Source of the DNA: Glaciecola sp964195425
GTDB taxonomy: Bacteria > Pseudomonadota > Gammaproteobacteria > Enterobacterales > Alteromonadaceae
DNA length: 64,000 nt
Assembly (NCBI GenBank): GCA_964195425.1
Contig: CAXMOM010000073.1
Location: 1-64,000, forward strand
Direction of reading: 5' to 3'
The notes beneath the pieces are model-generated. The model saw only the letters and a list, made by a program, of their open reading frames with translations. It was not told the DNA's origin and searched no databases. The translations under genes and the position numbers were made by a program. Positions 17,160 through 24,795 of this stretch are shown here, one piece after another. How positions within the stretch are numbered: the stretch's first letter is position 1; every line of letters starts with the position of its first letter.

Positions 17160-18626
17160 TTACTTAATAGAGGCATATGCATCAAGCGCTCTATGCCTTG
17201 ATGCTTTTAAATCAACTATTGGTTCTGGATAATCCTTACCCAACACTACACCCGCCGCTAAGAGTTCTTCTGGCGTAGCTTCCCAAGGTTTATGAAGAAA
17301 CTTCTTACCTAACTTACTAAGCTCAGGGCAGTACTTTCTTACGTACTCGCCCTCTTTATCAAATTTTTCACCTTGTAATATAGGATTAAAAATCCTGAAG
17401 TATGGCGCTGCATCGGCGCCAGAACCAGCGACCCACTGCCAACCGGCTGCATTGCTTGCCGTATCTGCATCTACTAGGCAATCCCAAAACCAACGCTCAC
17501 CTTCACGCCAATCGATCAATAAGTTCTTAACTAAATAAGAAGCAACAACCATTCGTACACGATTGTGCATATATCCGGTTTGGTAAAGCTCTCGCATGCC
17601 TGCATCTATTATAGGAACCCCTGTATTTCCTCGTTGCCAAGCACGCAAACTTTTCGGATCTTTGGCCCACGGAAACTTATCAAATTTAGTATTGAAATTT
17701 TTATTTTGGATATCAGTAAAGTGAAACAGTAAATAGTAAGAAAACTCGCGCCAACCCAGCTCACTTAAAAATACATACACTCCTTTTTTCTCGCGGCTAC
17801 CGTCGTAGGCATCGTGAACGGCATACCAGGCTTGATTGGGCGATATTAAGCCAAAATGAAGATAAGGTGAGAGTTGTGAAGTACCGCGCACAGAAGGTAA
17901 GTTACGAGCATCATCATAATTCTCTATCGCATCTTTTATAAAACATTCGAGTTTTTGTTGGGCCCCCTGCTCACTTACGTTCCACATATCTTTAATATGG
18001 GTGTCCCACTTGATTTTGGGAAGCAGCGCTAATGAGTCTGTTGCCTGATATCCATCCATATTGCTTATGCTGTGCATAAACTGTAAACGTGGCTGTGCTT
18101 CAGGATAGCGTGGGTGCGTCGCATTTAAACAACCATTTTTATAATATGGCGTAAATACTTTATAGGGCGTTTCATCTTTTTTGAGAACTTGCATTGGCTC
18201 CCACAATAAGCTTCCGTTTGTACTTTTAGCCTCCACTCCATTGGTCTTGAGTGAAATTTTTATAGCGGTATCGCGCGCTATTGCCCAAGATTCATACATG
18301 CGATTCCAATACACATTTGAAATATCATGTTCAGCACACAAAGCAGATAAAATTTCTTGGGGCTTACCGCTTAACACTATTAAATTTCCGTTAAGCGAGG
18401 TTTGCAGAGATTCTAATGCGTAATGAAGCCACCACTTTGATGCGCCGCCTAACTCAGCGTTTTCAGGCAATGTCGTATCGTAAATATACACAGGGAGAAT
18501 ATTGTCATGCTTGGCGGCATTAATTAGTGCAGGGTTATCTTTCACGCGTAAGTCTTGTCTAAACCAAATAAGCGCGCGAGTGTTGGATATATTCATGTTG
18601 TTTTTATTCTCTGAGGAACTAGGCAT
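17160..18626 (-). CDS. phrB: Class I CPD photolyase (deoxyribodipyrimidine photo-lyase)
   Basis: The protein is 488 aa; an internal Met11 (18596) is an alternative start, just before ALIWFRQDLRVKDNPAL. The N-terminal antenna domain is followed by the FAD domain. The FAD domain has TSQLSPYLHFG, LGWREFSYYLL, RGNTGVPIIDAGMREL and HNRVRMVVASYLVKNL. It ends with GWQWVAGSGADAAPYFRIFNP, the DNA/FAD-binding signature of class I CPD photolyases. It reverses cyclobutane pyrimidine dimers with blue light. It is divergent from the cry-DASH gene across a 142-bp shared promoter region and upstream of the FeS photolyase. Confidence 0.95.
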   Translation of the reverse strand: MPSSSENKNNMNISNTRALIWFRQDLRVKDNPALINAAKHDNILPVYIYDTTLPENAELGGASKWWLHYALESLQTSLNGNLIVLSGKPQEILSALCAEHDISNVYWNRMYESWAIARDTAIKISLKTNGVEAKSTNGSLLWEPMQVLKKDETPYKVFTPYYKNGCLNATHPRYPEAQPRLQFMHSISNMDGYQATDSLALLPKIKWDTHIKDMWNVSEQGAQQKLECFIKDAIENYDDARNLPSVRGTSQLSPYLHFGLISPNQAWYAVHDAYDGSREKKGVYVFLSELGWREFSYYLLFHFTDIQNKNFNTKFDKFPWAKDPKSLRAWQRGNTGVPIIDAGMRELYQTGYMHNRVRMVVASYLVKNLLIDWREGERWFWDCLVDADTASNAAGWQWVAGSGADAAPYFRIFNPILQGEKFDKEGEYVRKYCPELSKLGKKFLHKPWEATPEELLAAGVVLGKDYPEPIVDLKASRHRALDAYASIK

Positions 18627-18768
18627 ATAATAAATAAGCTTGTTGGGTATTCAATACGCATTTTAATATACATTTTTACTCTAATCACTTTAATATAGAT
18701 CGCTTACTTGCTTAAGTTAGTAACAAAACATTATCAACAGTATAAATTGTCGTGGCGTTGAGAACTTT
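18627..18768. promoter_or_regulatory. Divergent promoter region between two photolyase/cryptochrome arms
   Basis: A 142-bp AT-rich space separates the starts of the CPD photolyase (minus) and the DASH cryptochrome (plus). Promoters for both arms must lie here, giving possible joint control of all four photolyase genes. I see no exact copy of an RpoE/ChrR-type TGATCC promoter or a clear MerR/LitR palindrome, so the regulator is unknown. Confidence 0.5.
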
Positions 18769-20052
18769 ATGAAACATAAACCCTACAAACTTGGCTTACA
18801 TTGGATTCGACATGATTTGCGCTTAAATGATAACGAAGCCCTGCACACACTCGCAGAAACCTGTGAACAAGTGGTCGCTGTATATGTGTTTGACCCAAAG
18901 TGTTTAGCATTAAATAAATACGGTCACTGTCACTTGGGTAAACACAGGCGCACATTTCTAGATCAAGGCTTGAGTTCACTAAAAACAATGCTAAATAAAA
19001 TAAACATAGATTTTTATATGCTTAATGGCGATCCTGTAAACAGCATAACGGAACTCGTTAAAAACAATAGCATAAATTGCATTAGCTACGAAAATCACTA
19101 CGGTTTTAATGAACAAAATCAAATTGGTCATTTAAGGGCTTCTCTTCCTGACAGGCACTTTATAGAGGGTCAGAGTCATTACCTAATGGTACATAATGAA
19201 TTACCGTTTGAATTAGCCGACATGCCCGATGTTTTTTCGCCATTTAGACGAAAAGTGGAAAAGCATTTGTTTATTCGCGAACCTATTACCAAAACATTAT
19301 CGCAGAGCCCAGCGGTAAACAAAGCCGCGTTTAATCTACAATCATTACAATCATACAAACCTACCACTTTAAGCAGTGACAATGGTTATTTGGGCGGTGA
19401 AACAAGCGCACAATCGCGTATTCAAGATTATTTTTTCAACACTGACGGTATAGCCACTTATAAAGAAACCCGAAATGGCCTAGATGGCTGGGATTTTTCA
19501 AGTCGATTTTCTGCCTATCTTGCTGCAGGCTTTGTATCCCCTTCTTTTGTCTATAAACATTTGAAAAAGTATGAAGAACAACGAGTTAAAAATGATTCTA
19601 CTTACTGGCTGTTTTTCGAATTGCTTTGGCGAGAGTTCTTTCATCTTCAAGCAAAAAAACAAGGCGTTTTATTCTTCAGCTTCGGTGGCATACAAAATAA
19701 GCCTCCCGTTGTTAAGCACAACAACACTTCTTTCGAACAGTGGAAGCACGGTACTACCCCCTATTCGATAGTTAATGCTGCAATGAAGCAGTTAGCAGCA
19801 ACTGGTTTTATGTCGAATCGCGCTCGTCAATTAGTCGCCAGCTGCTTTGTTCACGAATTGGGACTAGATTGGCGCTACGGCGCAGCTTATTTTGAGGAAA
19901 TGTTAATAGACTTTGATGTTGCTAGTAACTACGGAAATTGGCAATATTTGGCGGGAGTGGGTTCTGATCCACGTGGCCATCGTCAGTTCAACCTAGCCAA
20001 GCAGACTCAAATTTACGATCCCAATGGAGACTTTATTAATAAATGGCAATAG
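18769..20052 (+). CDS. DASH-family cryptochrome
   Basis: The protein is 427 aa. It opens with LGLHWIRHDLRLNDNEAL, and the FAD domain includes FELLWREFFHLQAKK and HGTTPYSIVNAAMKQLAATGFMSNRARQL. The end reads GNWQYLAGVGSDPRGHRQFN, the CRY-DASH signature. DASH proteins bind FAD and MTHF and repair CPDs in single-stranded or looped DNA. The last 10 nt overlap the next cryptochrome gene (ATGGCAATAG), so the two are co-translated. It lies opposite and divergent from the CPD and FeS photolyase pair. Confidence 0.93.
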   Translation: MKHKPYKLGLHWIRHDLRLNDNEALHTLAETCEQVVAVYVFDPKCLALNKYGHCHLGKHRRTFLDQGLSSLKTMLNKINIDFYMLNGDPVNSITELVKNNSINCISYENHYGFNEQNQIGHLRASLPDRHFIEGQSHYLMVHNELPFELADMPDVFSPFRRKVEKHLFIREPITKTLSQSPAVNKAAFNLQSLQSYKPTTLSSDNGYLGGETSAQSRIQDYFFNTDGIATYKETRNGLDGWDFSSRFSAYLAAGFVSPSFVYKHLKKYEEQRVKNDSTYWLFFELLWREFFHLQAKKQGVLFFSFGGIQNKPPVVKHNNTSFEQWKHGTTPYSIVNAAMKQLAATGFMSNRARQLVASCFVHELGLDWRYGAAYFEEMLIDFDVASNYGNWQYLAGVGSDPRGHRQFNLAKQTQIYDPNGDFINKWQ

Positions 20053-21545
20053 CGACAAAACAATCGGCTTTAGCGGTTTCAAATATACAGCCATTTTCGC
20101 TAGTGTGGTTAAAGCGAGACTTAAGACTGCGCGACCATAAACCCCTGTGCGATGCAATTGCTTTGGGTAATCCTATTGTTATAGGCTATATCATTGAACC
20201 TTTACAATTATCAGACCCGCATATGGATACGCGTCATTGGCGTTTTATTTGTCAATCTATTTCTGATTTAAACGACCAACTATCGCCTTTTGATACCGCT
20301 ATAAGTATCTTTCAAGAGGATATGATAAATGTTGTAGAAGCATTAGCCGACAAAGGCTTAAGCCATATATTCAGCCATCAAGAAGTAGGGCTTGAATCCA
20401 GCTATCAGCGGGATATTAAACTGGCCCCATGGTGCAAGCAGAATGATGTTAGATGGGAAGAGTCCTCATATAGTGCGGTTAAGCGACCCTTGCATCATAG
20501 GTATGCGTGGCGAAAACACTGGTACAAACAAATATCAGCTTCGGTACTCGATCCTGTGCTAGGTGATATAACACCGTATAAGAAAGACCTCAGATTTCAT
20601 GTCCCACTTCAGCACCTGCCTGAAGAATGGTTATCACCTTCCATCTCGTTTCAACCTGGCGGTGAAAAGCGGGCTTGGTATACGCTGCACGATTTCTTTA
20701 AAGTTAGAGGCAAACGATATTTTGGCAATATAGGCAAGCCCGAACAGGCTAGAACCACTTGCTCAAGACTATCGCCCTACTTGGCGTGGGGCAATATATC
20801 TATTAGGCAGGTTTTTCAACAAGCCCTAGAACACCGTGAACGAGAAGGATGGACACGCTCTGTTGAAGCCTTTTGCGCAAGGCTAAGCTGGCATTGTCAT
20901 TTTATACAAAAATTTGAAAGTGAGCATTATATGCAGTTTAGACCTGTTAATAAGGCTTATATACATTTCGAGTACGACCATTCAGCTTCAAGCCAAAAAC
21001 TATTAGACGCATGGAAGCAAGGAAACACAGGTGTACCTATCGTTGACGCTAGTATGCGGGCACTAATTGCGACTGGGTATTTGAATTTTAGAATGCGCGC
21101 GATGTTAGTGAGCTTTCTGTGCCACCATCTGAACATAGATTGGCTAAGAGGCGTTGATCATTTGGGTAAGTTGTTCCTTGATTTTGAGCCTGGTATCCAC
21201 TATCCACAATTTCAAATGCAAGCCGGTATTACTGGCACCAATACAATTCGTATTTATAGTCCTATAAAGCAATCACAAGAAAAAGATCCTGAAGGCGTAT
21301 TTATCCGCAAGTGGGTACCCGAGATAGCATGTCTGCCGAACCACTACATACATGAACCAGCGTCGATGCCTCCATTAGAAGCTGCCATGCATAATATTAA
21401 TATTGAGCGAGACTATTGTCTGCCTATTGTAGATGTAGTTTTAGCCGCAAAAAAAGCACGTGACCGGCTATGGGCATTTAGAAAGCGAGATGACGTTAAA
21501 CATGAAGCTAAAAGAGTATTGCATAAGCATTCAGTGCTTAACTAA
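20043..21545 (+). CDS. Cryptochrome/photolyase family protein of unassigned clade
   Basis: The protein is 500 aa. It has an N-terminal photolyase domain (FSLVWLKRDLRLRDHKPL) and an FAD domain containing SRLSPYLAWGNIS, RLSWHCHFIQKFE, QGNTGVPIVDASMRALIATGYLNFRMR and DFEPGIHYPQFQMQAGITG. The CPD-type GWQW...DAAPYFRIF signature is replaced by HYPQFQMQAGITGTNTIRIYSP, so it is neither class I CPD nor DASH. It may be a distinct proteobacterial cryptochrome/photolyase group with repair or signalling function. It overlaps the DASH gene by 10 nt and converges with a short minus-strand gene, overlapping its end by 8 nt. Confidence 0.85.
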   Translation: MAIATKQSALAVSNIQPFSLVWLKRDLRLRDHKPLCDAIALGNPIVIGYIIEPLQLSDPHMDTRHWRFICQSISDLNDQLSPFDTAISIFQEDMINVVEALADKGLSHIFSHQEVGLESSYQRDIKLAPWCKQNDVRWEESSYSAVKRPLHHRYAWRKHWYKQISASVLDPVLGDITPYKKDLRFHVPLQHLPEEWLSPSISFQPGGEKRAWYTLHDFFKVRGKRYFGNIGKPEQARTTCSRLSPYLAWGNISIRQVFQQALEHREREGWTRSVEAFCARLSWHCHFIQKFESEHYMQFRPVNKAYIHFEYDHSASSQKLLDAWKQGNTGVPIVDASMRALIATGYLNFRMRAMLVSFLCHHLNIDWLRGVDHLGKLFLDFEPGIHYPQFQMQAGITGTNTIRIYSPIKQSQEKDPEGVFIRKWVPEIACLPNHYIHEPASMPPLEAAMHNINIERDYCLPIVDVVLAAKKARDRLWAFRKRDDVKHEAKRVLHKHSVLN

Positions 21546-21822
21546 TATCCTTTTTTACCTTCAACCTTTTTTTACGATCATCCTCTTGCAGCCATTTATT
21601 TAAAAACCGAATCTGCCCATTCTTATAGGCTGCATAGGTTATGCGTAACGAGTTAGAGATAATATCATTGTCCGTCCAACCCGTTTTTTCGACGATTTCT
21701 TTATAGTTTTCCATAGCGTCGGACGTTATATAACCGCGTACCATTTTTTTGCCCAATGCTTTTTGACGCTCTCTAAAGCGCTTCTGTTTTTCTGCATTTG
21801 CTACTAATTTTTTATTTTTCAT
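21538..21822 (-). CDS. Small basic protein, possibly a DNA-binding regulator
   Basis: About 94 aa from the ATG at 21822 (a GTG at 21840 extends it by 6). It is strongly basic with a helical N-terminus (ANAEKQKRFRERQKALGKK) followed by MVRGYITSDAMENYKEIVEKTGWTDNDIISNSL. The second part resembles a ribbon-helix-helix layout: a short strand then two helices. That is only a visual resemblance. It lies between the photolyase arm and fabA and its 3' end overlaps the fourth cryptochrome gene by 8 nt. No function is assigned. Confidence 0.55.
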   Translation of the reverse strand: MKNKKLVANAEKQKRFRERQKALGKKMVRGYITSDAMENYKEIVEKTGWTDNDIISNSLRITYAAYKNGQIRFLNKWLQEDDRKKRLKVKKDIS

Positions 21823-21905
21823 ATATATATTAATCGTCACCAGATACTAACAGTGTAAATCAAAAAATAAATTATTTTAATATTTTTAACTGTTCAGAGT
21901 TGTTT

Positions 21906-21931
21906 AGCGTGCAAGTGTTCGCTAAATTAGC
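21906..21931. promoter_or_regulatory. FabR-like operator upstream of fabA
   Basis: AGCGTGCAAGTGTTCGCT (21906-21923) resembles the gammaproteobacterial FabR motif as I remember it (AGCG...TGTTCGCT). It runs directly into the short palindrome CGCTAA-A-TTAGCG (21920-21932). It lies about 40-65 bp upstream of the fabA start, where it could overlap the promoter. FabR represses unsaturated fatty-acid genes according to membrane acyl composition. fabR itself is not in the window. Confidence 0.6.
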
Positions 21932-21971
21932 GCATACTTAGAATAATACATTAACTGAAAAAGAAAATACT

Positions 21972-22490
21972 ATGACTATGAATCAAAACAGTTTTACACG
22001 AGAAGAATTATTATCTTGCAGTACTGGCGAATTATTTGGGCCTGGTAACAGCCAACTGCCCGCTCCTAATATGCTTATGATGGATAGAATAACCACCATT
22101 ACTGAAGAAGGCGGTGAAAGCGGCAAAGGATATATTGAAGCAGAGTTAGATATTACGCCTGATTTGTGGTTTTTTGATTGCCATTTCCCTGGCGACCCGG
22201 TAATGCCTGGTTGTTTAGGCCTTGATGCAATGTGGCAACTTGTAGGTTTCTTCTTAGGTTGGACTGGCGGACCAGGCAAAGGTAGGGCCTTGGGTGTTGG
22301 CGAAGTGAAGTTCACTGGACAAATACTACCAACTGCTAAAAAAGTCACTTACAGAATAGATTTTAAACGCGTTATTAAACGTCGTTTATATATGGGTATG
22401 GCTGACGGAACAGTATCTGTAGACGGTCGTGTTATTTACACCGCTAAAGATCTGAAAGTAGGTTTATTTCAAGATACATCTTCATTCTAA
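21972..22490 (+). CDS. fabA: 3-hydroxydecanoyl-[ACP] dehydratase/isomerase
   Basis: The protein is 172 aa, matching E. coli FabA. The single hot-dog domain carries the catalytic pair His71 (FDCHFPGDPVMPG) and Asp85 (GLDAMWQL). It dehydrates beta-hydroxyacyl-ACP and isomerises trans-2- to cis-3-decenoyl-ACP, which begins unsaturated fatty-acid synthesis in the cytosol. An in-frame ATG two codons in (MNQNS) is an alternative start. Its neighbour is rmf, also adjacent to fabA in E. coli but here convergent. A FabR-like site precedes it and a strong hairpin follows. Confidence 0.97.
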   Translation: MTMNQNSFTREELLSCSTGELFGPGNSQLPAPNMLMMDRITTITEEGGESGKGYIEAELDITPDLWFFDCHFPGDPVMPGCLGLDAMWQLVGFFLGWTGGPGKGRALGVGEVKFTGQILPTAKKVTYRIDFKRVIKRRLYMGMADGTVSVDGRVIYTAKDLKVGLFQDTSSF

Positions 22491-22520
22491 ATAACGTTAG
22501 AAACTCACGCTTTAATACGT

Positions 22521-22548
22521 AAAAAGCCCGTCGTGTGACGGGCTTTTT
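22521..22548. terminator. Bidirectional terminator between fabA and rmf
   Basis: AAAAAGCCCGTC-GTGT-GACGGGCTTTTT: an 11-12 bp GC-rich stem with a tetraloop and A/T tracts on both sides. It can serve the convergent fabA (plus) and rmf (minus) transcripts. Confidence 0.93.
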
Positions 22549-22570
22549 GTTGAATGTAGTAAATAATGCT

Positions 22571-22747
22571 TTATCTGGTGTTTAATCCAAGGTTACGGTC
22601 TGTGAATGCTTCTCTCCACCCGCCTAACCAATGCGACCTTGCATCTGATGCCTGAAATGGACAGTACTCTTGAGAACGCCCTACAATACCGGCCTGATAA
22701 CCCTTGGAATGGGCTCTAGTTAACTTATCTCTTTTTTGTCTCTTCAT
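22571..22747 (-). CDS. rmf: Ribosome modulation factor
   Basis: A 58-aa basic protein starting MKRQKRDKLTRAHSKGYQAG and ending HWLGGWREAFTDRN. This is the RMF pattern RAHSxGYQAGxxGRSxExCP...WLGGWREA. Rmf binds the 30S near the anti-Shine-Dalgarno region and promotes 100S ribosome dimers in stationary phase. The frame runs 24 codons further upstream, but the ATG at 22747 has an AGAGAGG ribosome binding site and matches the family length. It is convergent with fabA across a shared terminator. Confidence 0.96.
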   Translation of the reverse strand: MKRQKRDKLTRAHSKGYQAGIVGRSQEYCPFQASDARSHWLGGWREAFTDRNLGLNTR

Positions 22748-23029
22748 TAATAGCCTCTCTTGATTAAATAAATAAGGTAGAGAATTAATATCGCGTGTTG
22801 AAATGGATGCTTCAATCACTCAATAGAGTGTCAAATTTTTTCCCCTGCTATTTAGTGATTAAGGTAATGGCAACATCAAATCCCTACACCTAATTAGTAC
22901 ACCGATAGCATAAATAGTTCAAGAATCACACTGCATAAAAAGTGCAAGAATCAGGTAACTATTTGAAAAACCTAAGAGGATTTTTTTGTAATATTTAGTA
23001 ATAAAAAACAAGATTGTTAACAGAAAAAG
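22748..23029. other. rmf upstream region with direct repeats
   Basis: Gene-free, AT-rich region that should contain the minus-strand rmf promoter. It holds two near-identical 13-mers, AGTTCAAGAATCA (22916-22928) and AGTGCAAGAATCA (22941-22953), 25 bp apart in direct orientation, about 170-205 bp upstream of the rmf start. They could be regulator half-sites or chance. No other signal was recognised. Confidence 0.4.
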
Positions 23030-23068
23030 TTATTAAAAAACAGCAAAGCCACTACAGGAGTGGCTTTG
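23030..23068 (-). terminator. Terminator after the DUF3466 gene
   Basis: On the minus strand a 10-bp stem CAAAGCCACT-CCTGT-AGTGGCTTTG is followed by CTGTTTTTTAAT. It sits about 45 bp past the DUF3466 stop and probably ends the pyrD-rlmL-glutaredoxin-uup-DUF3466 unit. Confidence 0.85.
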
Positions 23069-23113
23069 GAGGGAATAGAATAAATATCCTAATTGTTTTT
23101 CACAATAATGCTT

Positions 23114-24778
23114 TTAGGCGATTTTAATGCGACGCCTAAATACACTTATCATGAATAACCCAATCAGCGTCAAAAAGCCAACACCGGCTCCTTGGCGTTC
23201 TGCAGCACTTGCTTCTTCATCTGAAGGAGTACAATCACTGGGGGCAGCCCCTGTAGGGATTAATTTCACAGTAATAATTGTGTCAACAAGTCCCCCACCG
23301 TCTTCACTGTTGATGGTTTCGCCCAGTAGGTTACGTGCAGGTCTTTTTACAAGCGCGCTGGCAACTATCTCATCACTATCGTTAATGTCGTCTGCAGTAA
23401 TAATAGTTATATTAGCGTCGCAAGCAACTAGCGTATTTAGGTTTGTAAAAGTGTCGGTATCAATATTATATAAAAAACCGTTTTTTTGCCTTGAACCTTG
23501 CCCTGCTTCTGAATCGGCATCACCAACCACTAAGTTATTATTATTAATAGCCCTAGGAATAGTGGCTGAATTTATAAAAAATCCGTCAGGGAAATTTAAC
23601 GTTTCTGAATTACGGTCAAATGTGAACATTTTTGTACGCAAAACTTGACCAACGGCGTAGGTTTGATAGCCCACAACATAACCATTATTATTAATACCCG
23701 TAGCAGTGTTGGGCATCAAACTTTCATCTTCAATAATTCTAGTGGTTACTTCATTTTCAAAAATAACCGCTGTGTCTTCGAAACGGTTAAAGAAAGGAGC
23801 ATCACTAACCCCCACCGCAACGCCACTATCGTTAATAGCGTTTGCAGATGTAGATAATGTAACTACTGAATCGGCTTCAGGTTCAAAGACTAGCCCATAC
23901 GTAGTTGTACTCAGAATCTCACCGGTAGCATCTACTTGCCAGATAGCGGCTCGTCTAGCCGTAGAATTTCCAAAAGCATCAAAACCATTTTGTCCCGGCA
24001 GTCGCAAGGTATATAAACACGCTTCGATAGGTTGATCACCGCGTGTATCCACGTCAGAACAATTTTCAAGGGCTGCAGTCAATGTATCGCTGGGACCAAT
24101 ACTTGTCGAACCGGCTACTTGTAAATTGGTGTTAATAGCCTCGGCAAAGCTTAAACCGCCAGCAACCGTATTTTCAGGTATTAACTCGGTGACATTATCA
24201 CCAACTTGTACAAACCCACGAATAGTAAAATCGTTCACAGTATATAAACGTTCGGTCCCATCAGCGCTCGTGAAGGGAACTTCGTTGTATGGTCCTGCCA
24301 TTGAACCAACAATATGAGTACCATTTACCGAATCACCCATAGTCGTTTTTTGCGCAAACGTAAAACCGTTTGTACCTTCGCTTCCGATATCCAAACCGCT
24401 GATATACTCAGCGCTAGTGCCGTCAGTTTTATACGCTAATTGCGCAGCTAACTTTTGGCCAAATAAACTGTTGTTAATAGTTTGAACATAAACAAACCTA
24501 GCAAGAAGTTGGTAGTCTTGATCCTCAAAATCGCCCATGGCGGCGCCATCAGGGTCATTCAAGGGAAAAAGCGACAAGTCGATTAACGACACATCGATTG
24601 GCGGGTTGAATGGACTATTCACGGTAGTTAATACTAATCCGGTCTCGTCTATTGAACTGCTAAACTGATTAAAAGATAAATCCTTCGACGGCAGTTCAAC
24701 CACTGTATAGGAGGCCGAATTTGCCAGTAGAGGTAAACTACTTAGCATTAACAAAGCTGTTATGCGGTTTAATTTCAT
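23114..24778 (-). CDS. DUF3466 family secreted protein with C-terminal sorting-like signal
   Basis: The protein is 554 aa. A signal peptide (about 1-22, LLMLSSLPLLANSAS) is followed by a region rich in HAF-like repeats of the type INDSGVAVG, INNNGYVVGYQ, INNNNLVVGDA and INDSDEIVASA. This suggests a beta-propeller-like extracytoplasmic domain. The C-terminus has a low-complexity spacer, then GAGVGFLTLIGLFMISVF, then RRR. That layout resembles GlyGly-CTERM or other membrane sorting tails. DUF3466 genes sit beside uup in related genomes. Function unknown. It starts 17 bp after the uup stop, so it is probably co-transcribed. Confidence 0.88.
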   Translation of the reverse strand: MKLNRITALLMLSSLPLLANSASYTVVELPSKDLSFNQFSSSIDETGLVLTTVNSPFNPPIDVSLIDLSLFPLNDPDGAAMGDFEDQDYQLLARFVYVQTINNSLFGQKLAAQLAYKTDGTSAEYISGLDIGSEGTNGFTFAQKTTMGDSVNGTHIVGSMAGPYNEVPFTSADGTERLYTVNDFTIRGFVQVGDNVTELIPENTVAGGLSFAEAINTNLQVAGSTSIGPSDTLTAALENCSDVDTRGDQPIEACLYTLRLPGQNGFDAFGNSTARRAAIWQVDATGEILSTTTYGLVFEPEADSVVTLSTSANAINDSGVAVGVSDAPFFNRFEDTAVIFENEVTTRIIEDESLMPNTATGINNNGYVVGYQTYAVGQVLRTKMFTFDRNSETLNFPDGFFINSATIPRAINNNNLVVGDADSEAGQGSRQKNGFLYNIDTDTFTNLNTLVACDANITIITADDINDSDEIVASALVKRPARNLLGETINSEDGGGLVDTIITVKLIPTGAAPSDCTPSDEEASAAERQGAGVGFLTLIGLFMISVFRRRIKIA

Positions 24779-24795
24779 GAAATTTCCTGTTACTA

